From: Kalaharituber pfeilii
Lineage: Eukaryota; Ascomycota; Pezizomycetes; Pezizales; Pezizaceae
Direction: 5' to 3'
NCBI GenBank assembly: GCA_015179045.1
Contig: WHUZ01000252.1
Span: forward strand, 1 to 19,001
DNA: 19,001 nt
Shown: positions 7,632 to 16,794 of the stretch, piece by piece
How the letters are laid out: the number at the start of each line of letters is the position of its first letter
Numbering within the stretch: position 1 is the first letter of the stretch
Notes under the pieces: generated by a model
What the model was told of the DNA's origin: nothing
Database searches by the model: none
What the model saw: only the letters and a program-made list of their open reading frames with translations
Program-made: the position numbers and the translations under genes

Positions 7632-8488
7632 CTACTGACCTTGCCAGCAGTCCAGCACTGCTTCATCCCCATTATTCTTAGCCACTGCCCACTGCACCCC
7701 CCAGTCTTTCCAGTTTCTCATATCTTCTTCTCTTTCCTCACTCCCCATCCCAAAGTCATCTGTACAAAGTTCCGCCAGCTTTGACAGTACCTCTATCTCC
7801 TGTACGATCACCCTTGCTTGCACGCCATCCAGAACTATCTCCATATCTTCTACTCCATAAACTGCATTCACTACTTCTACCCTAATATCTCTCCTCCCTC
7901 TAGTTGCTCTCTTTAAAACTTGTAGCTGTAATTGCTCTATCTCCTTCTTCTACTCCTTCTAGCCTCTTTACTCAATCTCACTCCCCCACATCACCATCAC
8001 CCTCACCATCCCTGTGTATGCCTGCTGCCAGCTCTGTGGTGACATTCCCTAGTCCCAGTTTCCTAGTTTTGATAGTGCCCCTACCAGTCTCCTTGCCCTA
8101 CTCAGCCTATTTCACCAATGTGCATTAAAGGTTAGCCTCTCATCGAAAATGACTCCTAACTACTTCAGCATCTCCCTCTTCTTCTTCCACCTCTTCCCTA
8201 CTCTGAAAGTTATCATCTTCCACTTCGACTCCTTCAGTAGGATCTGATCTTCTTCCGCCACCTCTACCATTGCTATCTTTACTTTCTCCCTGAGGCGCCC
8301 TATATTCTAGTACCTGTACCAGTCCAGGATCGTTGCTACCAGGTTGTCAATATATGATAGCACTTCTACCTCTACCCTCCCCCAGCCTTCTCTCTATCTT
8401 CTTAATAGTAGGAGCCATGAAGATAAGGAAGATGACCAGTAATAGTAGTGACTCTTGTGGAACCCCCACATTCGATCTGCCCCTCTCA
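7632..8488 (-). pseudogene. LINE copy A reverse transcriptase, C-terminal half
   Basis: Reading from 8470 down, the minus strand gives GVPQES, then FLIFMAPTIKKI (about 8453-8395). This is the RT block GVPQGSPLSPxLFLIYxxP. The catalytic YVDD is present as YIDN (about 8359-8348), with the second Asp changed to Asn by GAC to AAC. The following DWYRY and the conserved AYGVE/DxVQAR-like segment (open 7871-7632) are shared with copy B. LINE RT normally makes cDNA at a nicked target; this copy has lost an active-site Asp and about half the domain. The match to copy B confirms it as one family. Confidence 0.85.
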
Positions 8489-9000
8489 ATAGCACATGAT
8501 ATACTACAGAACAACCTCTATTGACAGGTATGGCAGACTCCTCTCAACAATGCGATATGCTGCAGAATGCGTACTGTTAATAGGTGTGATAGCCCCTCTT
8601 AGTACTCGATATGCTACAGAATGAGCTCTGTTAACAAGTAAGGCAGCTCTTCTCGCCAGTGTGTGATATGGCAGTATAAGCTCAACTTAACAGATATAGT
8701 ATGCCCTCTCGATGGCACGCGATATGCTACAGAATAACCTCTAGTGATAGGTATAGCAGGTCCCACTCAGTACTGCATTATGCTACAGAATAAGGTCTTT
8801 TAACAGGTATGGCAGGCCCTCTTAACCCCATGTGATATGCTATAGAATGACCTCTATTAACAAGTATGGTAGGTCCTACTCAGCAGTGCAATATACTACA
8901 GAATAAGCTCTATTCACAATTATGGCAGGTCTTTCTCAATGGCATGATATATGACACAATATGCTGAATTGACAGAAATAGCAGATCTTAGTAGTACAAG
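8480..9000 (+). repeat. 57-bp satellite family, array 1 (about nine units)
   Basis: Consensus unit: CTCTCGATGG, a short variable part, GATATGCTACAGAATGAGC, TCTGTTAACAGG, TATGGCAGGCC, about 57 bp. Units start near 8484, 8542, 8596 and on to about 8975. At least three subtypes occur; one has GATATGGCAGTATAAGCTC (8668-8686) in place of GATATGCTACAG. The last units (TGCTGAATTGACAG near 8964) match the units at the end of array 3. The array abuts the broken end of LINE copy A at the left edge. Confidence 0.85.
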
Positions 9001-9221
9001 ACTAGGTAGAATAAGCTCAGTGCTACCTGGTGGTATAATTTCAATAGCAAGCTAATGGTGAGTAGCAGCTTTAGACTAATTTGCTAACTACAAGGAATTA
9101 TTTAGTTGTGTATATAGTTTTAGTCATTATTTAATGAATTGTTGTATAATTTTCATGTTGGAATATATGTACAACTGTGAAATACAATAAATAGAAGCAC
9201 ACAAGTATGTAACTATATTTA
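9001..9221. other. Unassigned AT-rich spacer
   Basis: No gene or clear repeat is seen between the two satellites. All frames close quickly. A CATGTTGGAATAT string at 9154 recurs at 13286 without further similarity. Confidence 0.4.
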
Positions 9222-9500
9222 GTATGAGTTGTATGTATAGCATGACTAAGTCGGTATAATGTACAACTACTACTCAGCTGTTGAGTAAGTTGGTATGAGA
9301 TATGTATAGCGTGACTGAGTCAGTATAAGTTGTATACACAGAGTGACTGAGTCAGTATGAGTTGTATATATAGCATGACTGAGTCAGTGATATAATCTAT
9401 AACTACTACTTAGCTACCGAGTGAGCCGGTATGAGTTATATATATAGTATAACTGAGTTGAATGATAATGTACAACTACTACTCAGTTCCTAAATAAGTT
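9222..9500. repeat. Compound satellite with two alternating units
   Basis: Unit A (about 32 bp, GTATGAGTTGTATATATAGC then a GACTGAGTCA-type end) occurs near 9222, 9293, 9324, 9355 and 9429. Unit B (about 38 bp, TACAACTACTACTCAGC then a TGAGTAAG-type end) occurs near 9256, 9388 and 9464. The order is A-B-A-A-A-B-A-B. Unit borders are approximate. No coding role is visible. Confidence 0.75.
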
Positions 9501-12343
9501 TATAGTAGGGTCAGAGGAATTTTATTAAAGGCTTATACCGACTCAACTTACACTGATGCAAATGCTATTAGAAAGTATTGAAATAACTTCAATGAGTAAG
9601 TATTTATTATAGTCAGAAAGGAAAGTAAATATCACAGAAGAAAGGGACAGATAATATAGAAGTAGAAGAAACAAAAAAGGTAGACAATAAAGAAATAGAA
9701 AATATAAGATAAAATAAAAATAAAAATAAAAAAACAAAAAAATAAATACAGAAAATAAATTCAAAATCAAAGATATTTTATTTAAGTCAGTCAAGCTATT
9801 CATGGCATCAGACAGCCTTTGACATACAGCTGCAATTCTACTATAGAACTAGTAATTATATAAATTACATATAAAAAACTTACTTTTAGTAGTAGGTTAA
9901 AGTAAGAATATAAAGAAAAACTATTATAGGGTATATTAAAGGTAAGCCATTTACTAAATAACTAAGTATAATGTGAAATATAATTAAATATAAGTCATAG
10001 AAAATAAAGTAGTTAAGATAGTAAGAAAGCTTTATATTTCTTAGGGTTGAGTTCTAGGTTCTTACTCTTTTAACTCTAGAGGTCAAGCTTCTTATTTATA
10101 TAAAATATAATTCTTCAAAGCTGTTAACAAATTCAGCTTGAATAGAATGTAAAGATCAAGCTGGACCCTGAAAAATGCCAAGTGACAGCCTTTTTTTTTA
10201 ACCAACTCTTACAATAAATCTTAAGACAATAAATACAAGAACTTGAAATTTCTAATATAAGCCTCTCTCTAAAAATACCATTATAAGTCCACTTGCTATA
10301 TAAAGACCAATAGTAAACAAAAAATAAGAAAAGGTTATTATACAAGTAAAGAATTAGTATACTAGAAACTACTAAAAGACTTAGTAACCAAGATTGCTAA
10401 TCTTAGTAGCTACTTACTTCTTAACTAAGAAAGCTCCACTACTACTAGCTTGACTAGTATCAGGTTCACTAAATACTTGACTAGCAGGCCTTATAGGTAA
10501 TAGTACCTTTTAATAACACTTAGCAAGATAGGATTATAGTATGAGAATAATTATACCTGTAACAAAAATAGTAAAAAAAAATAAAAAAGAAAGATAGAAA
10601 TAACAAATTCTAAAATCAAGATATTTAACTTGAAACCACCCAGCTAGTTGCTAAGCCTATCCTCAGTATTGGACCCCTCTTATATAATATTTTCTTTATT
10701 CTAAACTAAATCTAGAGTAATTCATAATGGTTTATTTTATATATTTCATTTAGTATTAATTAATGAGTATAAAACTAAAAAACTAATAAAGAACAACTTA
10801 TATTGTGATCTCAAATAACTCCTTTTACTTAGTTGAGTATAGCAATTCTAGCTGCCATTTCTGCAGCTTCTCAGGAATTACTATTATTCAGTTAAGATTC
10901 AAATTCTACCTTTTCTACCTCTCTACTAGCTTGAGCTAAGATCTAATAGATATTAGAGTCCTCTACTAGATCCTTATATATATTGCTTTCAATATTATAT
11001 TCATCCTTGTTAAAATACTCGATTTCCTTGGAGTCTAGCATGTCTTTATGGGTGGCTACATTAAGTACTACCAAAAGACATACAAGCTTATAATTAGTAC
11101 TCTTAAAAAGTACCTTCAGTTCAATATTAGAAAGTAAATATATAATATTAGTTTCTGATATACTTATATTTATATAGGGCTCTATAGTTGCCCTATAGAT
11201 AGTATAGAGGAACCTTCCTACTGAGATCTACTTTCAAATTAGAGTAACTACCTCTTACAAACTCTATGTTTTCAGGGTAAAAACAATTTTTATAGAACAG
11301 ATTTCCTACTAGAGCATATTATTATTATCCAAATAATATTCTTAGAGTTTGAAATTGCAGATGAAGACTTTTATTGAAGTTTTCTTTCAAATATCGAATA
11401 ATTCTTCTTTAATGCTATTGAGTATATCATCAGTAGCAATAGTATTATGTCACTACTATTTAGTAATGGCAAGTCACAACTTTTATTTAATTTCCTATTT
11501 TTTCTTGCATATATGTATTAATATGAAGAGCTTTAAATACTTTATATACTTGGTCATTATTGCATACTAAGAGAGTTTTGGCACATCTTTTGAATTCAAC
11601 TATTTTCTTGCCTTTATACTCTAATTTTTTCCATTTATCTTCTCCTGCTTATCGCTTACCTATAATATTATTAGTAATATAATAGCTTTTTAAAGTACTC
11701 CTTTATATAGTATATTCTGTATTCTTATCTCCCTATCTTAATAGTATCTTAAAGGTGGATATTTTATCCTTCTCGGTAATCATTTTTCTTGCTATATGGA
11801 GTCAAATAACTAATATACTAGATATTTAGACCTATTTTAGGAATAACTCAAAGGAGCAATTACCTTTATTATATAATATAAATATTATGAATTAAAATTG
11901 AAGTACTGTCATGCTCATAATTTATAGGAATTTAGGTCTTCAATTCTGCTTAATATCAGGTTATATACTTAGAGTTCTTATTAAAAGATATTATAGAATC
12001 TAGAATAAGGATAGTTTAGTTCTGATATATACTTGAAAATTACCTTATAGATAGATCGAATAACTAATTATTTGCTTGTTTTAAAGTATATAAAAATATG
12101 GATTCTAGTAATATTTATCTTGAATCCTCATAGCCATTCTACATATATAGAATCAAATAACAACTCTATCTATTTTATAAATCCCAAACTATTATAGCTA
12201 TTACCTAAATTAATAATCTATTTCTAATATTTTGATACAAGAACTATATAGATCTTAATCTTAGTTTGATATAATAAACCTCCTATATTAAAATATATCT
12301 GAATTATAATACTGTACTAGAATATACTCATATCATAATAGTA
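9501..12343. other. Very AT-rich decayed region with no intact gene
   Basis: The segment is strikingly richer in A and T than its surroundings and dense in TA dinucleotides, as heavily RIP-mutated DNA would be. An A-rich tract (9690-9765) and a second (10561-10605) are each followed by a similar AATCAAGATATTT-type string. Apart from the minus-strand relics listed separately, I see nothing that supports a gene. Its edges are close to satellites on both sides. Confidence 0.5.
10910..11140 (-). pseudogene. Minus-strand coding relic, family not recognised
   Basis: On the minus strand a frame runs about 75 codons with a single stop. It includes LVCLLVVLNVATHKDMLDSK (about 11093-11034) and then an acidic/Asn-rich part ending in AQASREVEKVEFES. 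The composition (mixed hydrophobic and charged, few low-complexity runs) looks like former protein. A second stretch upstream on the same strand (about 11650-11560), with EDKWKKLEYKGKKIVEFKR, may belong to it. A decayed transposase is a guess from context only; no catalytic motif is visible. Confidence 0.3.
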
Positions 12344-12491
12344 TGATATAGTGGTATATAAGTATGCCTAAAGCAGGGCTAAAATGTAGTGAACTACGAG
12401 GTCATGTAACTGACCCACCTCTGCTATACCTGAAGACCTGATACGAACTAGTACTAAAAGCTTATATGTATGGATACTCCTATATATCCTA
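12344..12491. repeat. 148-bp direct repeat, copy 1
   Basis: It aligns without visible gaps to 12796-12943 at a constant offset of 452 bp; for example GCTATACCTGAAGACCTG occurs in both (12423 and 12875). Most differences are C/T or G/A. The string ATAGTGGTATATAAGTATGCC at the left edge resembles a tRNA D-arm (A-box), but no properly spaced B-box follows on the same strand. Confidence 0.85.
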
Positions 12492-12795
12492 ACCATACTA
12501 TCACAGGTTATTAGTAGTTCTAGCTTTTGGTGCAACAATTTATAAGATAGTCAGTTGCAATTTGTAATAGTACTACCAGTAGGGTTGCTAGTTCAAATCT
12601 TGTATATAGTAAATATAAGATAGTATATACAACCTTTAGATTTGAATAGCTTACAGCTACAGGCTAGTCACTAGTTATAAAGTAGTATAGTGGTACATGA
12701 AATTAAAGCCCTAAAGTGGTAATAGATAGCTAAAGGTTAATATATAGAAAGTCTAGGATGTATTCTACTAAGAAGAGAGTAATGTTATAATGATA
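12492..12795. other. Spacer between the 148-bp repeats
   Basis: No gene. GTTGCTAGTTCAAATCTTG (12584-12602) resembles a pol III B-box (GTTCAAATC), and TAGTATAGTGGTACATG (12682-12698) resembles an A-box, but the two are in the wrong order for one tRNA-like unit. I call neither. Confidence 0.35.
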
Positions 12796-12943
12796 TAATA
12801 TAGTAGTATATAAGTATATCTAAAGCAAGGCTAAAATACAGTGAACTACAAAGTCATATAACCAGTCCACCTCTGCTATACCTGAAGACCTGGTACAAAC
12901 CAATACCAAAAGCCTATATGTATAGATACTCTTATATATCCTA
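12796..12943. repeat. 148-bp direct repeat, copy 2
   Basis: Partner of 12344-12491 at an offset of 452 bp. This copy carries more A and T at positions where copy 1 keeps G or C (for example CTAAAATACA against CTAAAATGTA), so both have diverged by transitions. The pair could be a partial tandem duplication or short terminal repeats of a small element. Confidence 0.85.
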
Positions 12944-13140
12944 TATTATAGGTATGAGATACTAGGCTCTAGTAGGTACTAAAGGTACTGGATATTATAG
13001 TTATAGAGGTATGTACATGGTAGACTGAAAGGACCATGGAGGCAGATATGCTGCGGGCTAGGATAGCATTAGCAATAACGAAAATACGTCCTGACATGTA
13101 AGCACAGTATCATGATAATTGGATACATCTCATACGTTAG

Positions 13141-13242
13141 TGTATCCTGATACCTTATGAATTATGTCTGGCATCCTGATGCCTCATGAATTATCTTTGA
13201 TGTCCCAATACTTCATAAATTATCCCTAGCATCTTGACATAT
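13141..13242. repeat. 30-bp tandem repeat, about three and a half units
   Basis: Units at 13141-13170, 13171-13200 and 13201-13229, and a partial one from 13230. The pattern is a GCATCCTGATGCCTCATGAA core followed by TTAT and about six variable bases. Each unit differs at several positions, mostly transitions. No coding role is visible. Confidence 0.75.
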
Positions 13243-13399
13243 ATATACTTTTATACTACATTATAGTACTAAACACTTAGCTTTGCATGTTGGAATATCT
13301 AGTAATTGACAGATAACTTCCTAAAAGCTCCCGATGCATACTTTACTCTATAGTCTATAATAGTGATAAGGGGGTAGAAGGCAGTAGTGAAAAAAATGA

Positions 13400-15208
13400 A
13401 GTAGAAGATCTCGGAAGAGAAGAAGAAGTGTTAGAGAGAGTTTATGAAAGAAGAAGGATATAGCAACTCATGGAGAGTAGTAAGGGTGGTGAAGGACCCT
13501 TTTGGAGGAAATGAGAGAATGGGAAGATTGAAAAATGAGGAAGGGAGGGAGTTGGAGGGGGATGGAAAGAAGGTGAGGACGCTGGTAGAGAGGAATTTTG
13601 TATGGAGAGAAGAGGAGGAGGCAGAGGTGGAGAAGAAGAAGGCAGGGGAGGAGGAGACAGAGAGGGAAGCAGAGGTGGAGGAGGACGAGAAGGAGAGGAA
13701 GAGAGTAGAAGGAGAAGTGAGGGCTGTATTGCAGGGCACTAAAAATAATTTAGCACTGAGACCTGATAGAATCGGATATTGATTGATCAAAGCTGCCCTA
13801 AAGACTCCTATAGGAGATGAGTTAGTAAAGGAAATCACTGAAAACTAGATCTGGAACAGGACCCTAGCAGAGTGGAGAGAGATAAGAGTCCTTATAATAC
13901 TAAAGCTAGAAAAGAACAGCAAGATGATGAGAGCATGGAGGCCAATCAACCTGATTAATTGTATTGAGAAGATTAGAGAGAAAGTCATAGCTAGCAGGCT
14001 ACAGAAAAAAGACTGACTGTTCCATAGGCTTCAGCTGGGAGCACGCAAGGGGAGGAATGTGATTCAGATAATAGTGAGGGCAGTGACAAAGGTGCATCGG
14101 TGCCTGCATAGAGGGGAGAGAGTAGCATGGGTGATGGCAGAGAAGAAGGCTTTAATATCATAAGGAAGAAGATGGTTCTGGGAAGGATTGAGGAAAGATA
14201 GAGCAAGGGGGTGAGAAAGAAGTAGAGGTAGCTGGAAGAGTTTATTGGAGGCAGGGGGTTTGAAGTGTAGTAGGATGGTGAGGAGAAAGAGAGGGGCAGG
14301 TCAAATGTAGGATTCCATAAGAGTCACCACTATTACTGATTATCTTCCTAATCTTTATAGCTCCTACTATTAAAAAGATGAAGAGAAGGCTAAGGGGGGT
14401 AGTGATGAAAGCAGAGGTAGAAGTACTATTATATGTCGATGACCTGGCAGCAATGATTCTGGACTGGTATAGATACTGGAATATAGGGCGGCTCAAGAAG
14501 AAAGTAAAGGTAGCAATGATGGCAGTAGTAGAAGAAGATCAGATCCCACTAAAGGAGTCGAAATAAGAGATAATAACTTTCGGAGTAGGAAAGAGGTAGA
14601 AGAAGGAGAAGGAGAGGCTGAAGTGGCTAGGAGTTATTTTCAATAAGAGGCTGGCCTTCAGTGCACATTGGCAAAATAGGCTGAGTAAGGCGAGGAGGCT
14701 GGCAGAGGCACTCTTAGGACTAGAAAACCAGAACTAGTGGATATCACCATAGAGCTGGTAGCAGGCATATATAGGGATGGTGAAGGTAGTGGCAATGTAG
14801 GGGAGTGAGATTAGGTGGAAAGACCAGAAGGAGTAGAAGAAGATGGAGTGATTATAGCTGCAAGTTTTAAAGAGAGTAGCTAGAGGAGAGAGAGGTGTTA
14901 GAGTGGAAGGGATGAATGCGGTTTGCAGAGTAGAAGACATAGAGACAGTTCTGAATAGCATACAAGCGAGAGCAATTGTCTAAGAGGTGGAGGCACTATC
15001 AGAGCTGGTAGAGCTTTGCACAGGCGACTTCGGAGGGGGTAAGGAGAAAGAAGAGGTAAGAAACTGAAGAGACTGGGGAGTATAGTGGGTACTGGTAGAG
15101 AAGAATGAGTATAAAATAGTATTGGACTACTGGCAGGGCCAGTGGGCACGTTTCTCAGAAGAAGGGGAGAAGATTTCATAGGGAGGAGGATGTGAGGTAG
15201 TAGATATC
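13400..15208 (+). mobile_element. LINE (Tad1-like non-LTR retrotransposon) copy B, truncated at both ends
   Basis: The plus strand carries the pre-RT region and the RT to just before RNase H of the same family as copy A. Similarity to copy A runs from about 14290 to 15208 and stops abruptly, while copy A continues into RNase H. A missing 3' end is unusual for a LINE, since target-primed insertion normally truncates the 5' end, so later breakage is likely. The endonuclease is absent. Relative to copy A, this copy shows many CA-to-TA changes on its own coding strand. Confidence 0.88.
13444..15208 (+). pseudogene. LINE copy B reverse transcriptase
   Basis: The first open part (13444-13782, 112 codons) holds KDPFGG and MGRLKNEEGRELEGD, typical of the Tad1 linker before the RT, and then a Glu/Lys-rich stretch. 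It ends with LALRPDRIGY, a changed form of the APGPDGIxY block. After a stop come LIKAALKTPIGDEL, then WRPINLINCIEKI (about 13938-13976) and QLGARKGRNV (about 14032-14062), the RPIxL and GxxxGRS-type blocks. The catalytic motif is intact as LLYVDDLAAM (14428-14457). The conserved segment around VEDIE...QARAIV (about 14929-14980) pairs with copy A. Several stops and shifts, including one across the GxPQ block, make it non-functional. It would have been one Pol protein of more than 1,000 residues. Confidence 0.88.
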
Positions 15209-15754
15209 AGCAAAAATAATTTTGTGGCTAGGCACAACCACCCTACCCTGGGTGTGGCAATTGTTCTGAACGCCCTCAGCGCCTCGAGTGTATTTAGAAA
15301 CTTAATCTTTTATTCCAGAGTATCCAGCATAATTAATAAATTATATCATGCCCTAGAGTACCTGGCATATTTACAACATTGTATTGTACCCCTCTATATA
15401 TGATGTGCCCACTCACTATGCCCTACTACTCCTGGCGCAACCAAATTTACTATCTACCAATACTCCTAGAGTACACTTAATAATACCTTTTAATATCAGG
15501 GCATACTTACTCTCAACATCAGTATAGAGACCTATACAAATGTAAGGCCATCTACTATAAATAGGTTGGCTACCAAAGTAATCATAACAGTGCTAGTTAC
15601 TATAAATGCCATACATATTTTGAGAACTGATTATGTATTTCTAGCTATTGTGATCTATATACAGATGCTCTTTCATTATCTCAGCATGCTGTGCTATTAT
15701 CTATCATCCTACAGCTCTAGCCTTCATATGTAATATAGCCTGTTTTGCCACATC
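15209..15754. other. Unassigned segment between LINE copy B and satellite array 2
   Basis: No gene supported. It begins with a comparatively GC-rich patch (15225-15295) containing a weak hairpin, CACCC...GGGTG. Then come diverged copies of a CCCTAGAGTACCTGGCA-type string (near 15312, 15352 and 15418). Confidence 0.35.
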
Positions 15755-16000
15755 TCACTGTAATAGTCTACCATATCTATCAAATTCTGCTTGGTATAGT
15801 GTATCTCGATACCTCTTAACAGAGCATATTCTGTAGTATATCGCATATTGTTGAGAGGGCCTGCCATACTTATTAATAGTTCTTATTCTGCAGCAGATCA
15901 CGCTGCCGAGAAGGCCTACTATACCTGTTATATTGAGCTGTAAACAATATGTTCTCAATACGTCAGCAGCTGAATTCAATGAGGAGTAATTCTGGCACTA
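15755..16000 (-). repeat. 57-bp satellite family, array 2 (about four units, inverted)
   Basis: The minus strand gives the array 1 unit: for instance TTAATAAGTATGGCAGGCCC near 15875-15856 followed by TCTCAACAATATGCGATATA. A terminal-type unit with AGAATTTGATAGATATGG lies at the low-coordinate end (about 15772), and a GTTTACAGCTCAATATAACA subtype lies near 15940. The orientation is opposite to arrays 1 and 3. Confidence 0.8.
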
Positions 16001-16198
16001 TCAACCAGCATGCACTACCCTGCCATAGCTTAGGGCTGCAAGCAAGGTAGTATGATAGAAAAAAAAAAAAATGGCATATACTAATCAACATCTATACCTA
16101 GTCTCATGCTCCTAGTGTCATAACATGAAAAAAATAATAATACGTAAATCACGTACATGTTGTAGGAGCTAAGTACGATACTAACCTATACCATAGTT
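16001..16198. other. Unassigned segment with an A13 run
   Basis: No gene. A run of 13 A at about 16059-16071 on the plus strand could be a retroposon tail, but I found no convincing target duplication or family similarity upstream of it. Confidence 0.35.
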
Positions 16199-16209
16199 CT
16201 CATACTACT

Positions 16210-16260
16210 TTTTTTTATTCATTTCATTTCTCACAAGCCCTCTCATAGGCTATGGTGGGT
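16210..16260 (-). mobile_element. Short poly(A)-tailed retroposon fragment with 11-bp target duplication
   Basis: On the minus strand a 3' end CATAGCCTATGAG...GAAATGAAATGAAT is followed by a run of A. The insert is flanked by CTCATACTACT (16199-16209) and CTTATACTACT (16261-16271), which match at 10 of 11 bases. Poly(A), short length and flanking duplication are the signature of target-primed retroposition, probably by a LINE. The body matches the insertion at 18717-18774 (CATAGCCTA, then AATGAAAT before the tail). Confidence 0.65.
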
Positions 16261-16271
16261 CTTATACTACT

Positions 16272-16471
16272 GTAAGTCCAGCAGTCTTAATTGGCAGCCT
16301 GGAAATGTACTAAACTACAGTCTATTAAGCCTATATCGTACTATATATACTCCGCCAGCCAACCCATATAAACACCTACAAATGGCTGTAGTGGCCGACT
16401 CAATAAATGGGCAATGAGTGGTCCAATGGTAGCCTAAGGACTAGCCTGACAAGTGCCCATAGCCTAAGTGC
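16272..16471. other. Unassigned segment
   Basis: No gene, repeat or motif can be supported here. Frames are short, and the composition is ordinary for the window. Confidence 0.4.
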
Positions 16472-16698
16472 ACATATGAGATACCTGAAGATATTAGGTA
16501 TATCAGCTATATTCAATATATTGAGTATACATATGAGATACCTGAAGGTATTAGGTATGTCAGGTGTATCAAGCATATTAACCACATATATAAGATACCT
16601 GAAGATATTAGGCATATTAGGTATATCAAGTATATTAAGTACGCGTATGAGATACCTGAAAGTATTAGGCATATCAGGCATATCAAACTATTGAGCAT
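16472..16698. repeat. Second 57-bp tandem array (unrelated unit), four units
   Basis: GATACCTGAAG recurs at 16480, 16537, 16594 and 16651, exactly 57 bp apart. The unit then continues with a TATTAGGTATATCAGGTATA-type part and an AAGTATATTGAG-type part. It is internally built of short GGTATATCA-like pieces. The plus strand stays open as a 19-residue repeat (YLKILGIS-type), and the minus strand is open as well. This follows from a period divisible by three and few stop-forming trinucleotides, and does not by itself show a protein. Confidence 0.9.
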
Positions 16699-16794
16699 AC
16701 ATATAAAATACAGGGTATCTCTAGCATATTGAGTGCATACATCAGCATGCATAAGATATTTGACATACTATACAGTTGTCAGCATCCTAATCTG

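Larger units (their letters stand above)
6700..8488 (-). mobile_element. LINE (Tad1-like non-LTR retrotransposon) copy A, 5'-truncated
   Basis: The minus strand carries the second half of a non-LTR retrotransposon Pol: RT from the GVPQ block onward, a connecting region, RNase H, and a C-terminal cysteine knuckle. It aligns over about 0.9 kb with copy B at 14290-15208. The left (5') end stops abruptly at 8488 inside a 57-bp satellite with which it shares 9 bp. The 3' end is not sharp; recognisable coding ends near 6780, no poly(A) tail is seen, and a diverged short duplication lies near 6685-6745. Endonuclease and early RT are absent. Stops and frameshifts are scattered throughout. Confidence 0.85.

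Noticed and set aside
7288..7638. Long plus-strand open frame of 116 codons rich in Ser and Thr
   Set aside because: It is the antisense shadow of the LINE copy A RNase H region, where the real signal (SDGS, FDSE, WVKAYIGIAGN) is on the minus strand.
8480..9000. CRISPR array
   Set aside because: The units are contiguous diverged 57-bp repeats without unique spacers, and the setting is eukaryotic.
12344..12700. tRNA gene
   Set aside because: A-box and B-box-like strings are present, but their order and spacing do not make a cloverleaf and no acceptor stem pairs.
9154..13300. Copia-type LTR pair starting TGTTGGAATAT at 9156 and 13288
   Set aside because: Similarity ends after about 12 bases. 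There is no polypurine tract before the second copy, no primer-binding site after the first, and no copia Pol motif between them.
13431..13838. Minus-strand open frame of 135 codons
   Set aside because: It is the complement of the Glu/Lys-rich pre-RT linker of LINE copy B, and its Ser/Phe-rich text follows from that composition.
14242..14496. Minus-strand open frame of 84 codons across the RT core
   Set aside because: Antisense to the YVDD segment of LINE copy B, with no motif of its own.
16055..16075. Plus-strand A13 run as another retroposon tail
   Set aside because: No family sequence precedes it and no convincing target duplication was found. Slippage is as likely.
16407..16694. 95-codon plus-strand frame as a repeat protein gene
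   Set aside because: It coincides with a 57-bp tandem array that is also open on the minus strand. No start context, signal or domain supports a gene.
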